Positions 44,421 to 56,269 of a DNA stretch of 64,000 nucleotides are shown here, in pieces. The notes below the pieces were generated by a model. It was not told the DNA's origin. It made no database searches and saw only the letters and a program-made list of their open reading frames with translations. The DNA is from Candidula unifasciata (lineage: Eukaryota > Mollusca > Gastropoda > Stylommatophora > Geomitridae). The stretch covers positions 1-64,000 of the forward strand of contig CAJHNH020006557.1 in NCBI GenBank assembly GCA_905116865.2, in the 5' to 3' direction. Numbering within the stretch: the first letter of the stretch is position 1; every line of letters starts with the position of its first letter. A program made the translations under genes and the position numbers.

Positions 44421-45405
44421 ATTCAGATGAAAAGTCAGCTAGCATAGTACTGACCATCAAGTGTCTTTCAGCTACTGAGAATAGTGGTCTAGCACCTTAA
44501 CTGAACTATCCACTTCTGCATGTAAGCTGCTATTCTTTAAAAAAAAAATGTGTTAATAGAAGAAAGGCCTTGTTAGAGATCCAGAAAGATAGACTCTGTT
44601 ATTAACCACTTCAGGGCATTTTTTGTCTTCTTTCTCTATCTTTTTTGTTTGCTGCTGTTCAGTCTTAGGCTGTAGATTCAAGTAACACCCTGCTGTGGTG
44701 TAGATTTAACACTTGCCTGATTTACAAGAGAGGGCCAGTGTTTAGTGTCAGCCATTAGTTTGTGCATTCTTGTTTCACCTGAACTAGGGCACAAGAAACA
44801 TCTTATTAGTGACTGATTAGATCCCACAGGCTTTTATTTGGCTGCCTGAATATACAGCTGGAGCATCTTGTTAGCAGTTCATGATTAGCTGACATCCCAT
44901 CACAAGGCATTCATGTATAGATAAGTGTGGCACATCAACAGCAACTCCTGTAATGGTCAGTGGTTATAGAGTAGCAGTTAGTGACAGAAAATAATAGGTT
45001 CATCTCACCCATCTTGTATGCAGCTTGAGTTGGTGATTGACAAGCAGATGGTGTCAACGGCAAAGCTCTTTATTTTGATAATGGGCAGGGTTTAATCTGA
45101 GGGCAAGTCTCTTTAGCAGTAACTAAATAAAAGAAATACCCCCCCCCCCCTTTTTTTTTCCCTTCTCTTTCCACCTATCAGTTCACTTCAGATGGTATTT
45201 CACCATAGTAGTAGATGTTATTAACAGCACTCAGAAACAGTATTGGAAGAGGAACACAGATAGGTATTTGAATCTGATTTGTAGAAAATTATGGATTTAC
45301 TAGCTAGAAGTCAAATATCTCAGCATTCTTCTTCTCTTCCACCATTTACCTCAGCGAGGTGTGGGGGGGGGGGGGGGGGGGTTGTGTAAGGATCATTATG
45401 TGCAC
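44421..45405. other. Glycogenin intron 6, no recognised feature
   Basis: Includes a C/T run near 45140-45165 and a G-run at 45363-45381. Confidence 0.45.
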
Positions 45406-45409
45406 TTTT

Positions 45410-45590
45410 TCCAGTGAAAATTGGTATTCATTTTTGTTAGGTTGTTCCTGATGATGTCACTGCATCTCTGCATGGTCTTCCCCTTGCTCTGTGTTCGTTA
45501 TATTTCTCTAGCATAATTCTCTGTGGCAGTTGGTACCAGGGCATTCTCGTCAGGTGGCCAAACCATCTCAGCATTTAATAATTAAAAAAA
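45410..45590 (-). mobile_element. Small LINE C-terminal fragment
   Basis: The minus strand reads LRWFGHLTRMPWYQLPQRIM and HRARGRPCRDAV, the GH.TRMP and RGRP blocks of LINE ORF2 C-termini. Confidence 0.7.
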
Positions 45591-46627
45591 AAAAATTTTT
45601 TTATTTCAAAATGCAAACCAGTGAAATTGGACCTGTGTCCCAATAGGAGAGTTTGTTAAAAGTATTCTAGGCTAGTGTTAAATGAACAATTCTAACTGCC
45701 TAGATATTATCTTTGAAAGACCAATTACATGGAAAAGACCACCCGAGAGAAATCAGAAAAGGTCAAGGCAAAGTATGTAAAAATGTAAAAAGGACATGGA
45801 ACAAAGATCTGATAACAGTTTTAAACAATTTAGAATATGGTATTGTAGTTGAGCAAAAGCAGCTAAGCCTAATATTCTCTAAAGTAACTGAAGGCTGCCT
45901 GTTTATGTTTCTGCAACCTGTCTAAAACAGATGATAAAGCAGGACCAAGCAGCAAGCAGGAAAAAAAAATGAGATTTAAGGATCCTGAAAAGAAAAGATT
46001 TGTGTAGAATCAGCATTGGGACAAATCCTATACTTAACAGCCAAATGCCCACATTTTTCTGTCCTTGGTTTTAAAAAGAATTTTTTGATACAGAATCACT
46101 AAAGTAATGTAATGATTTCTCAAGCAAGCATTACCTGAATTCATATGCATGCAGAAAGAATGAGAATATGAAATAATATTCCCCGAAACCAAAAATAAAG
46201 CAGTTTCCAAGTATGGACTTATAACACATAAAAATTAGAAAATGTGCTTTAGAGCAGGTTTTTCAAAAGTAGATTTGCTGTCTTTTACTATCATGCAACA
46301 AAAGTCAACACTTTTCTTTTAAGATATTTAGTTTGATGCATGGTGGAGTTATTATAAGTTTCCAAACTCTAAAGTGATTGTTCCTTGTTTCTGGTTTTGG
46401 ACACGTAAAATGTGGAAGCTGTCTTAAGTTATGATATGGCGGTAAACTAAACTGTTCAACATTTAATAAACAAAACCTTGACACCTGTAGCAGTTACAGC
46501 AAAAAATTGCTATTGGTTATGTAGTTTGAACTTATTTCTTTGTAGTAGGAATTGAAGTAGTGAGAATACAGGACCGATGGTTGCTGTTAGAGTACCATTT
46601 TATTATTTTATATATCTACTGCTTAAA

Positions 46628-46830
46628 ATGGGAGTCGCCATGGCGCAGTGGCTAGATGCTGGTGTGCGGTACCTTGAGTGGGTACCAGGTGCAGTCCCGG
46701 GAAAGTAAAGGCGGCCGGCGTGATGTTGACCACGTCACACATCTTGTGCCGATTGGTCTACAAAAATATTGGTCTAGCCCTGTATGCCCTGTACGCCTAA
46801 AGGTGTGGAAAAGTGACCTTTGCTTTACTT
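46628..46830 (+). mobile_element. tRNA-derived SINE, family B (fullest copy)
   Basis: Head GGAGTCGCCATGGCGCAGTG with A-box-like TGGCGCAGTGGCTAG; B-box-like GGTGCAGTCCCGG. The body carries GTAAAGGCGGCCGGCGTGAT, GCCGATTGGTCTA and ACGCCTAAAGGTGTGGAAAA. Used here as the reference for copies at 7.6, 9.6 and 39.2 kb. Confidence 0.85.
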
Positions 46831-47855
46831 ACTTTTGCTGCATCAAATTATTCTTGCATGTGTACACAGTCTGTTTTTGATTTAATTTTAATACTTGTGA
46901 TTGAAACGTTTTTCCTATAACTATCATATACATGCAAACGTCTGCACATTTGAAAGTAGACACTAGAGAATAGAAACTTATCATTACTATTTCCATCTGT
47001 AAAACTCCAGCCACCAAAAGAAAAAGTAAGGTGTTTTGTTATGTATTAATATGGCGCTGAGTTGTGATACTAATAAGTGTCAGTAATATTAGTTTGGCTG
47101 AAGTAGTGTGTGGCTAACAGACATGTCATTTGTATTGACCCAGTCAGTAATCTCACAGTGTTGCTAGGTATTGTGCATGTAGATGAACTAATAGGATGCA
47201 TGTAGTTTTGCTAACCTAACACTTAAGGAGATGCTTGTGTTTACTATGTTGCCTAACTTCCATGTTAGATTGAGCATTCCATAGACCAACTGTATTGCAT
47301 GAATGGGTACCTAGATCTTGTATTATTTCTACACACAGATTTTTAAAATATTTCCAAGCAATGCTTGATTTGGTGAAAGCATACTACAATATCCTGCTTC
47401 TGCTGTGACTGCTTCCACTTTGTATTTGGCCTCTGAAAGCTATATATGTATACATGTGATTATTTCCACTCATGTACCAGGAATTGTTTGTACTCACATC
47501 AGACAGAGGAAAACGTTTGCATAGGAAGAATTATACAAAATATTAAAAGGTTAGAGTAGAAGTCAGATCGTGTGAGTCACAAATGTTTTGCTCTTGCATC
47601 TGCTTCATTGTTCTGGGTTTATTTATATCATATACAGTTCTTGCTTGTACAAATTATTTGGTCTGTGTTTTTTGCTACTTCCCAAACTTTCTACCTACAC
47701 ACTTGTTGTAATACTTATTTTCGTTAGTATGGCATGAGCTCCATCAATTACATTTATCCATTTGTATCATTTTGTGGGTAAAAGTACAAGAATACAACAA
47801 ATGTCATATATCCCCTCAGAACATAATGAGAACGTTTAATAGAAGTAAATAAAGA
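46831..47855. other. Glycogenin intron 6, no recognised feature
   Basis: AT-rich non-coding DNA. Confidence 0.5.
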
Positions 47856-47859
47856 TCTT

Positions 47860-48310
47860 TTTCTTTGCTTTATTGATAACACAAAGACTGTTGATTAAGA
47901 CACATCGACCTGACAAAAATGCTTACAAATCTACAAACTGTTGGGAAAAACCTTAGACTGATTAAAAACATATATTGGAAGCAACACACTGTTATAAGAT
48001 TTGATAATGAAGTAGGTCTGTACCAACCCGTCCAGAGCGGTGTGTGATAGGGATGTTTAATGTCTCCAGGTATTGTTTCCTTCAATAGCAAAAATATTAT
48101 GTGAAGTCTAAAAGACATGAAGGGAATTAACGTGTGAGGATGTAAAATCAATAATATAAGATATGCGGATTATACATTGTTAAGTGTGGACAGTGAAGGG
48201 TATCGGCATTGTTTAATGGCTGCAGTAATAGTTAACAGTGAGAAATTAAATTGCAAGAAAATTTAAATTATGATGATCAAGAAGAAAGAAAAACCAAAGT
48301 GTGAAATACA
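47860..48310 (+). mobile_element. LINE reverse-transcriptase palm fragment
   Basis: Through stops the + strand reads FIDNTKTVD (for FIDYTKAFD), then TYIGSNTLL, NPSRAVCDRDV (for the RGVRQGC block), IIYADYTLLSVDSEG (for the YADDT box, second Asp changed to Tyr) and a KKI.IMMIKKKEK block. The order fits RTE-type RT. Confidence 0.75.
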
Positions 48311-49609
48311 CACAGATGGCAAAATTCTGCAGCAGTTGTAAATACCACTATGTAGGAAAAGTCATAACATCTCATGCAAGATGCCTTGCAGAGATTAGAA
48401 CAAGAATCACCATGGAAAAGATGGCACAAGTCGTATAATAAAGACTGTAATTGGAATTTTGTGTGTGTGTGGGTGGTGTGTTCTACAGAGTGTGAGCAGT
48501 ATGTGCAGATTATTTTATTGTGTTCTCTGGGAGGAAACTGGTGCACTTATGTAAGTATCCGTGTGCAGCAAAAGTGATCCTTTATAAACCAAACCAACAG
48601 TGTTCTGGATATCATTTTTTTGTTGTTGCTCAGTGAGTACTCAGAATGCTCCATTTGCAACCCTCAATATTTCTGCTTTGAAGTCAAATGGTTCCTAAGG
48701 TGGGAAATAGTATATCTTTAGGAAAAAAAATCACTTACAGAAAACAAAGCAAATAATAATATAGCAAATTTTTTAAAACTAGTAGCATGTAGATTTATCA
48801 GAGTACACTTTTTGCTTCAGTTAAGCGTTTATTTAGTTTGGAAATTTGGGGCTCCATTTTTATGTGTTTATAATCTATGGCTGTATAATACAGTTTTCTT
48901 CCTTGATTGCCCTAACTTCCAAATGTGGGACACATACTGTGTTGAAGCAGGCTGCAGACAGCTGTATTTGTCCTAACAATTTTCTTGTGTCATATTGAAT
49001 GCAAAATACTTTTGAAACTTTTGCTTTGAATTACACACTTCACTGGCTGGTAGTGTTCAGAATTTTGTATTTTTATGTTTCTCGTTTACAGTTTGAATGC
49101 CCTTCCTGTGATCTTTCTGTAGGCTCTGAGTGTAACATTTTCCAGTTGCACACCGTTTTAAGAATAAACACTAGCTTACAGGCTGTAAAACATTTATGTT
49201 AAGAGATTAAGATTTGTTCTGACACGGCCAAGGGACACACTTCCTGCTCCCATCTCTGGTGGGTTCAATTCAAGGTTGTATATTTGTTCCCCTGCACATT
49301 TACTTTAATAATCTCATTGATGTATTTTGTTTTGAGAAATTAATCTTATTGAAGTAAACTCTTATAAATGCATGGCAACACCTACGTCCCATGTCTCTAA
49401 AGTCTCAACCTTCAATGTTATTCATCACCAGTTGTCCAGGATGATTCACTACATTCTGTGATTGATGATTCACATATCCCAGTATCACTAAGGATGTATG
49501 TTTCCTTGTGTTTTTTGAGTTATTCATGTGACTATAATTCAAAGTCTGGCATTTGTTGCATGTATGTATGGCTTACTAGTGTTTTGTCATGTCCTGCTAT
49601 GTGTTGCAG
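48311..49609. other. Glycogenin intron 6, last part
   Basis: No recognised repeat or exon. A frame around 49089-49200 following a CAG looks exon-like but lacks conservation and a clear phase fit. Confidence 0.45.
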
Positions 49610-50263
49610 ACGGTGAATGTTCGACTGGAGCATAAGCTACCTCTTTCTGCCCCAAAAGATGAGCAGTACTTTCCACCTTTAGAGCTAGGATTCTTCCAGC
49701 ACCAAGAACACCAGCTTGAACATCATCATCATCAGCAGCACCATCATGGTCACAGTGACATTCGGGCTGAGCCAACCATATCTTACCAGGTCTTGTACCC
49801 ATACACGCCACCTCAAATGGATGACCGAGCAAGCATGCCTGAGCAGACAGCAGAAGTCTCACAGTCTAAGATTATGGAAGTACCAGTTGTATACAGGGAC
49901 TATAAGGTATATGAAACCCACTATACAGAGGAGCCATTGACCAGTGTCAACCCTGAGAATCCACCAGTCGATCACTATTTTGCCAGCATGGATATTAAGG
50001 GACCAGAACTAACTTACAGTGATACCAACAGAAATGATAGTCATTATGATAGTGTTGCAGGGCCAGGTGCAGGAAGTTCTGAAGTTATAGATACAGATAA
50101 TGGACTCCTACCATTAGTTGAAGAACACACAGCCAGTAAGAGTCTTTTTGAAGTTTCCAGTGAAGAACAGACTATGTTTAATCAAATGGAAAAAAGCACA
50201 GAGGAAATAAGAGGACATGCACAGAATGGTGAAGATGATGAGAATGGAAACATTACAGAAAAG
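49610..50263 (+). CDS. GYG1: Glycogenin exon 7, long His-rich C-terminal region
   Basis: The acceptor TATGTGTTGCAG precedes an in-phase reading of 218 codons (residues 267-484), followed by a GTAACA donor. Composition changes from globular to low complexity: a Gln/His cluster near residues 297-314 (HQLEHHHHQQHHHGH), then Pro/Tyr-rich and acidic Ser/Thr-rich segments. Long variable linkers of this kind join the catalytic domain to the short C-terminal glycogen-synthase-binding motif in many animal glycogenins. That final motif (DYMG-type) is not in this exon, and I did not find it downstream, so the last exon is probably outside the window. If the donor is ignored, the frame continues 26 codons to a stop ending at 50344. 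Confidence 0.88.
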
Positions 50264-50920
50264 GTAACAATATTTGTAGATCTCTGTGGTAATGCACAGA
50301 CTCCATTAACTGTTATGTTTATATTACATGTCTTGGTCACATAGCTAGGTCTGATGTACACCCCTTTATCGAGAAACTCTTCTGTTGAAGAAAGTGACCT
50401 AGAGCTAGCTATTATGCTTTTAATTGTAATTAGAAGGAGTAGTATAATTATGTAAACTTACATATAGGATAGGATAGACTTCAGAAATGGTTCCCATGCT
50501 TCATTATCAGTGGGCACCAAATCAGTTATCTTCACATTCAGAGTTGGCTGCAGTTATGCTTCACATCTCTTCTGTGGTGTGTAATTGTCTTTCCTGATTA
50601 TTTTTTCTTCTGCTTCTCTGTGGGATTATCAGTATCATCTTCTGTATATTTATCCATTCCTATTCTGACTGCAAGTCAATCTGTTTTGTTTATTACCAGT
50701 GTGTTGATTCCTTAACAGCTGCAGAATCTGCTGTATTAAATAAATAATAAATGTAGGTCATTCAGTCTAGAATTTAACACAGATTTCACCTTTAAAACAT
50801 CAAACAGTGCATAACGAATGATTGGAACAGTTACCAGACTACCACCTACCTTGGGCAAACAATAACAAAAGATAGTAAATGTACTATGGAAATTGCAAAC
50901 TGTATTGAAAATGCACACAT
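50264..50920. other. Intron or 3' region of glycogenin
   Basis: After the exon 7 donor the sequence is non-coding. A stop ending at 50344 would terminate a read-through isoform. Confidence 0.45.
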
Positions 50921-50924
50921 ACAC

Positions 50925-51110
50925 TTTATTATAAATAGGTGCACCCAATGAAAGATTGTATTGAAAATGCCCACATTCACTTTATTTCAAATAGGTGCAC
51001 CCCATTACAAATACAAAAATAGGTGCACCCCATTACAAATACAAATAGGTACACGCCATTACAAATTGTATTGAAAATGCACACATTCTTTTTCAAATAG
51101 GTGCACCCAA
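50925..51110. repeat. Short tandem repeat with AGGTGCACCC core
   Basis: AATAGGTGCACCC(CA)ATTACAAAT recurs five or six times with variable spacing, along with TTGTATTGAAAATGC phrases. Confidence 0.8.
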
Positions 51111-51529
51111 TTTACAATTGATACTCACCAAATGACATGTGTATTTAACATTACTACATGAAGTGAAATTTTTGCCCTGACTTATAGCTTGAAATGGAGG
51201 CTTTTGAAATGTTGGTCTTCATGGATGACAAAATAATGACATGTTGAGTTCTAAAGAACTCAGCAGCAAAACAGTTCTGCTGAGTTTTAAAATGAGAAGT
51301 AAAGACAAGATACTAATATCGTAACCATCAGCATCTTGTACTTTTCCAAAGTGCTTATTCTTATGTCTGCGCGTTTTTTTTACTTCTAATGTTTTTGGAT
51401 TAGTTCTGTTAATGATGTAAGGTACTCTGCTTGCATCAAAAGAATGCAAATTCTACTGTAGGGGAAAAGATTTAGAGATATGTGTGGACAGACACAATTA
51501 AGATATGGTCAGGATGCAAGCATTTATAG

Positions 51530-51740
51530 GCTGGTAGGTCTTAAATGGTAGTACCAGTTGTGGACTGGTAGATCTAAAGTGGTGGTAGTACATGCTGTTG
51601 CCAATTGTAGACTTGTAGATCTAACGTAATATAGCACATTGCATTGATGTGTAGACTGATAGATCCGGCGTAGTAGCATGTTCTTTTGCCTCTTGTAGAC
51701 TGTTAGATCTAATATAATGCAGTAAAATCTTGGTAACATC
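51530..51740. repeat. Diverged copies of the 44-bp minisatellite
   Basis: GTAGAC and GTAGATCTAA phrases recur about every 60 bases, clearly related to the homogeneous array that follows at 51900. Confidence 0.65.
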
Positions 51741-51899
51741 AGCTGGCTTAAGATGAACACTCAGTTAACATGAACACAATGTTAGAACAAGCAGAGATGT
51801 ATGTTTATAATGTATTTATAGTCCCCCGTCAGCATGAATTGTTTTTTAAATCATGATTATTTTCAGGCTGTTGGAATTCATGTTAACGAGGTTTTACTG

Positions 51900-52195
51900 A
51901 ATCACATTGTGTAGCCGTTTGTAATGGTGCATTGTGGTGTCAGTTGTAGACCGGTAGATCTAATGTAATGGTGCATTGTGGTGTCAGTTGTAGACCAATA
52001 GATCTAATGTAATGGTGCATTGTGGTGTCAGTTGTAGACCGGTAGATCTAATGTAATGGTGCATTGTGGTGTCAGTTGTAGACCGGTAGATCTAATGTAA
52101 TGGTGCATTGTGGTGTCAGTTGTAGACCAATAGATCTAATGCAATTGTGCATTGTGGTGTCAGTTGTAGACCGGTAGATCTAATGTATTAGTTCA
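51900..52195. repeat. 44-bp minisatellite, about six copies
   Basis: Unit core TGGTGCATTGTGGTGTCAGT followed by TGTAGACCGGTAGATCTAAT. Variation is mainly CCGG versus CCAA. Confidence 0.95.
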
Positions 52196-52555
52196 TTATG
52201 ATAGGTCGATTATTTATGGTAACACATAGCATATGCCGTCTGCGAATAAGTGAGACTTGATAAAGTAGCACATTTTGAACTCTGAACAGAATCTCCCAGA
52301 ATACTCCAGATCATCATTTTGCATAAGTTGTGCTGAATATCAAATGTGAGAAAACTTAAGAAGAAGAAATTAAAAGTATTAAAAATCCCGATGGATGAGA
52401 AAGCTACATGTTCCCAGTAGACACCAATGAAGCAGTACATTGTGGTACCACCTGTACAGTGGTACGAGGTGTAAAGTATACTGAGTGCGGTTTTATATAC
52501 TGTACTAGTGTCACTTTTATTCTAGTTGCACTACCTTTCAACTTCTATTAAAGTG

Positions 52556-52760
52556 TCGGCTTTCAATCAGTCGGCGTACGCTGATTGGCGTTGCGAACGC
52601 GCTTCATAATTCTGCAGTGCCACGTTCGATCCCAACTGAAGACGATTTAATAGCAGACCACAATGCGTTGGTTTCAACGGTGGTACCGAGAGCCGACCGT
52701 TTAGTACAGTGGCAAACTACAGAACGTTTGATTTCTGAAACGTTTTGTAAAGGACAAGCA
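52556..52760 (+). mobile_element. tRNA-derived SINE, family A
   Basis: GTCGGC start, B-box GTTCGATCCC at about 52625, then TGCGTTGGTTTCAACGGTGG, ACCGAGAGCCGACCGT, GGCAAACTACAGAACG and TTTTGTAAAGGAC. Matches the copy at 58313-58548. Confidence 0.85.
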
Positions 52761-52764
52761 GCTT

Positions 52765-53950
52765 TTTCTTTTTCCAACCAGTGAACACCAGATTTATAAA
52801 AGTATTCAGGATTGGTTGGAACGTGTAGGTAAAGTTTTATATGGCACGAAGTAGCTAGTTTCACGACAACCCCTCATTAGTCACCTCTTCTCAACACGCA
52901 TAGGAGAGTGCAGTGTTACTGATCTTTGCTTCCCTACAAGTGTCAATTGTAGACACCGTGATGTATTTGTGGTACCTGTTGTGTGCAGTCATTGATTGTG
53001 GGAGTAGTGGATAGTGATGCTAGATCTAAAGTAAGGCTGACATAGTACCATTAGTGTTGCCTGTCGTAGACAAGCAGCACAAACCATTACTTGAGCTGAT
53101 CTTGTAATACTCAATATTAACAGTTGAAGGCATGTAGAGCAGATTTATTAGCACCGCCTATCTGTTCCAGTGATGCTAGTTGACGATAAAGCACTCTCGT
53201 CTTATGGTATCTGTTGTTGTAAAGTTAACATAGAATTGGGTTAACAAGGGGGTGCGTTGCGTTCCATTGTGCAGTAATTAGCGGGGACGTATTTGAGTAT
53301 GATCAGACTGAGCTGTTGCCTAATTACATTGCTTTTAATTACATTGGTTTCCATGCCAACCGTCTCCCCTTTCGCACACTAAAGGATATTGTGTTCAGTG
53401 TGACATTAGTGTTTCATTGGCTGGCAACTTCGATTGTGCTTGACATGCTCTGGTTTTCCTCTACACACACTCACAAAATTGATTCAAAAGGCCTTTTGAG
53501 ATGGCAGCATTCTTAATTGTTAGCTTTTTTTTTTCTTCACAATTCTCACCTTCTCTCCGTGTGCCTTTCCTTGTGGGAGTACACCGACGCGTTTATAAGG
53601 CCAGATATCGTTACATTAGATGGTGACAACCACCCTGCAGATATTTTAAATAAAAACTAGTCCTTGACAACAGCACAACGTTCGTCTGTGTGCAGGGGCG
53701 CCGCAGCCGGGGGGGAGGGCGACTTAGGAGCATTGAGACCCCTCCGTAAATCTGTAAGGGGGCAAAGCTGCCCTCTCACCATGTATAGAAATGTTTAAAC
53801 CTGTGTTTATCTATCTCTATTATTTGTTGTTGTTTGTTTGTTTTAGTATCCAGAAGCCATGAGTTGTTAACCCTTAGGCTCGGTATTATGGATATCGCAA
53901 CCTTTCGGCCTTGATTTCATTGTAAATACCGTAAATCTGGGAGAAAATGT
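52765..53950. other. No recognised gene
   Basis: Contains scattered short words of the 44-bp minisatellite and a GC-rich GGGGCGCCGCAGCC phrase at 53696. Nothing coding is supported. Confidence 0.4.
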
Positions 53951-53954
53951 GGCT

Positions 53955-54050
53955 TTTCTGCCTACCCCCGGGATTGAACCCGGACCACAAGGAGTTCGTC
54001 ACCCGGTCTCCGCGCAATCTGGTTTAGCCAACTACGCTAGAGAGTCGGGC
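53955..54050 (-). mobile_element. tRNA-like sequence, SINE head or tRNA pseudogene
   Basis: The minus strand starts GCCCGACTCTCTAGCGTAGT, with a D-arm-like TAGCGTAGTTGGCTAA, and has a convincing T-arm CCGGGTTCAATCCCGGG. The acceptor stem pairs poorly, and the anticodon arm is not clean. Likely a SINE head rather than a working tRNA gene. Confidence 0.6.
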
Positions 54051-54239
54051 ATCTCTATTATTTAAAACATGTTGTTATAATTATTTACCCCCCAGCACAA
54101 TGTTACTGTTTAATTACTTACCCCTATTCAAGAAAATGTGTAAGGGACTGAAGCATCCCGCCCCTCCCCAACCTACCTATGTTTTCTTTGTGTCGTCGCC
54201 CCTACAAGTGCGTGTGTGTTTGAGAGAGAGAAAAAAAAT

Positions 54240-54255
54240 GGTGGGGGGGGGGGGT
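54240..54255. repeat. G-run
   Basis: GGTGGGGGGGGGGG, following an A-run. Confidence 0.9.
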
Positions 54256-54779
54256 CGACATGCATGTCTGATGTTTGCAGTTTGCCACTAATGCCGTGCT
54301 GTAAATGTTTCAAGCCTGTATTTAGACTCCCAAATAGTACAGTATTTATCCAGAGTGTGTGTCCATGGTCTCATCAGCGACCTAACTGGGGAAGATCTAT
54401 TAAATGTGTTCAAACCTTGACCTAGAGAATCGCTTCGTTGTCGCTTTAATAATGTGCTTAGTTGGCTAATAGTAACATCGATTGAGAGATTGATACTGCC
54501 ATTATTGGATGTTGTATTCCGTGCCGTCATATGTTTAGCAATTTACTTTATTAAAACATAATTTTTTTTAAATTCTGTTCATACTCCCCCATTCTTCTTC
54601 TCTTTGTTGTTTCCTTTTTCGCAAAAGGGTATTAGTTGCTTTGTCTATAACAGTATGCAATTTTCGCTTTGTGGTAAAATATGGCTGTCCATTTTATAAA
54701 TTATAGTTCAGAGTACAGACAGACACCTAAACAAGGTTTTATTGATGTCCAAAAACGTCACGGGAAAGCATGTCATGGG

Positions 54780-54960
54780 TTACAGATAGGTAATCCCCCG
54801 TGTGGGTTCCGGGGCGCCATTGCTGGGAAAACAAGAATAGACCCACTGCCTACCCAAAAGCATGTCGTAAGAGTCGACTAATTGGGGAGCTTCCTTTGAA
54901 GTCGGAGTGCATCTGCCGGAGAGGCGAGGAACCAACAGTCTGTATTCAAGTGAATGAGAT
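54780..54960 (+). repeat. GC-richer unclassified segment with a distinctive conserved-looking phrase
   Basis: Contains GGGGCGCCATTGCTGGGAAA, AAAAGCATGTCGTAAGAGTC and GACTAATTGGGGAG. Composition differs from the neighbours and it looks like part of a dispersed repeat, but I cannot assign a family. Confidence 0.35.
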
Positions 54961-55352
54961 CTGTAAAACTGATAAACACGCAACACTCAGGTTCTGAAGC
55001 AGGACTGCAGTTCAGTAGTGGACAAGCAACCAGAACTTTCTGCCAGAGTGTACAGCTGGTGAACGCGAAGAAGAAGAAGTTAGGTAATGTTATCGGTTGC
55101 TTCGGGACATTGGTAAAAGACAAACTTATGAACAGTGACTAGAAGAGAGAACACAAAACCCTACAATTCTGAACCAGAGTATAAGATTGATTTCTGTTGT
55201 GAAAAAGAAAAGCAGCGTAAAGGTCAGCATACAATATAAGAGCACTTAACATGACAAGTTGGAGAAGAACTAACAGACTGCGAGAATCAGTCGGCCAGGC
55301 ATCACGAACCAAAGCTACGCTAGCAACAAGTTGCACATGGATATATATTTTT

Positions 55353-56080
55353 TAGGCTGTACCGAATATTTCTTCGGTATTCTTTCGGGGCCGAATAATG
55401 GACCTGAATAACATTCGGTAATTCGGCGTCACCAGTTCTGGTCGGGCGAAAATACGAATAGTGGTTTAACCTTTACACCCGAGATTTCCCACTTTGGTTC
55501 ATCTGTTAAGCCGTTACTTTTGTGCACCACCTACGAGCGTACCAATGAACGTCTGTTTAGTACAGCTGGAAAACACCTCCATTTGTTTTTAAAGCTTTAT
55601 GCTTTCTTGCTTGCTACATACATCCATTTTTAACATATGGCTTTGAGTCCTGGACAATCGGTAGGTAGGTCAAAACATTTCTTGAGGCTTCAGAGATGTG
55701 GTTTTACAGAACAACGCCTTAAAAACGTAGCCATTGAGGTTTCAAAAGAAGCGGGAGCCCGAAGACAACTATTCACAGACATCAGAAGGAGACAGTCATC
55801 ATTTTACGGCCATGTTATAAAATAAGGTAAAATGGAACATGTGGTGACCACTGGAAAGATCTGTGGAAGGAGGGATAGAGGAAGCCAACGAGAGAAGATT
55901 CTTGACAATCTTGTTGCATGGCATGGAGGTGTGTCAGCACACGAACTAATACATGCAGCAGGAGATCGCAGATTGTGGCAAGGCATAATCGCTCATGCCA
56001 GTCGGCAAAGCACCTGATGATGATGATTCACTATTCGTATTCGGCCGAATAGTTGGTCCAGCTATTCGTATTCGGCCCTA
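55353..56080. mobile_element. Composite non-autonomous hAT element carrying an RTE fragment (copy 2)
   Basis: Left terminus TAGGCTGTACCGAATATT matches the hAT element at 41.1 kb; right terminus CGAATAG...TTCGGCCCTA is slightly eroded. Flanks ATATTTTT and ATATGTAT agree at 6 of 8. The interior again is an RTE LINE 3' fragment in the same relative orientation to the ends. Confidence 0.75.
55575..56025 (+). mobile_element. RTE LINE 3' fragment inside hAT copy 2
   Basis: Reads on the + strand CTTGCTTGCTACATACATCC, CTTTGAGTCCTGGACAATCG, then an ORF with GRRDRGSQREKILDNLVAWH and AAGDRRLWQGIIAHASRQST, ending in GATGATGATGA. It is the same part of the LINE as at 29690-30500 and 41222-41790. Confidence 0.88.
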
Positions 56081-56083
56081 ATA

Positions 56084-56084
<1 letters not shown>

Positions 56085-56160
<76 letters not shown>

Positions 56161-56169
56161 TAGGGCCGA

Positions 56170-56209
<40 letters not shown>

Positions 56210-56215
56210 ATTATA
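56085..56215. repeat. TA/TG microsatellite
   Basis: Long AT dinucleotide stretches with a TAGGGCCGAATA phrase (an extra copy of hAT terminus-like sequence) at 56161-56172. Confidence 0.9.
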
Positions 56216-56269
56216 TAAAATCAGGAAGTTAACCACCCTGCGTTGAACCATTGGAACCCAGGTCGCTTC

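Noticed and set aside
49089..49200. Extra glycogenin exon before exon 7
   Set aside because: It follows a CAG and reads FECPSCDLSVGSECN, but it lacks a good donor and has no family similarity; exon 6 to 7 joins in phase without it.
52556..52760. ORF on the minus strand at 52604-52864
   Set aside because: It overlaps a clear SINE and has no domain.
53955..54050. Functional tRNA gene
   Set aside because: The T-arm is good, but the acceptor stem and anticodon arm do not fold cleanly; a SINE head is more likely.
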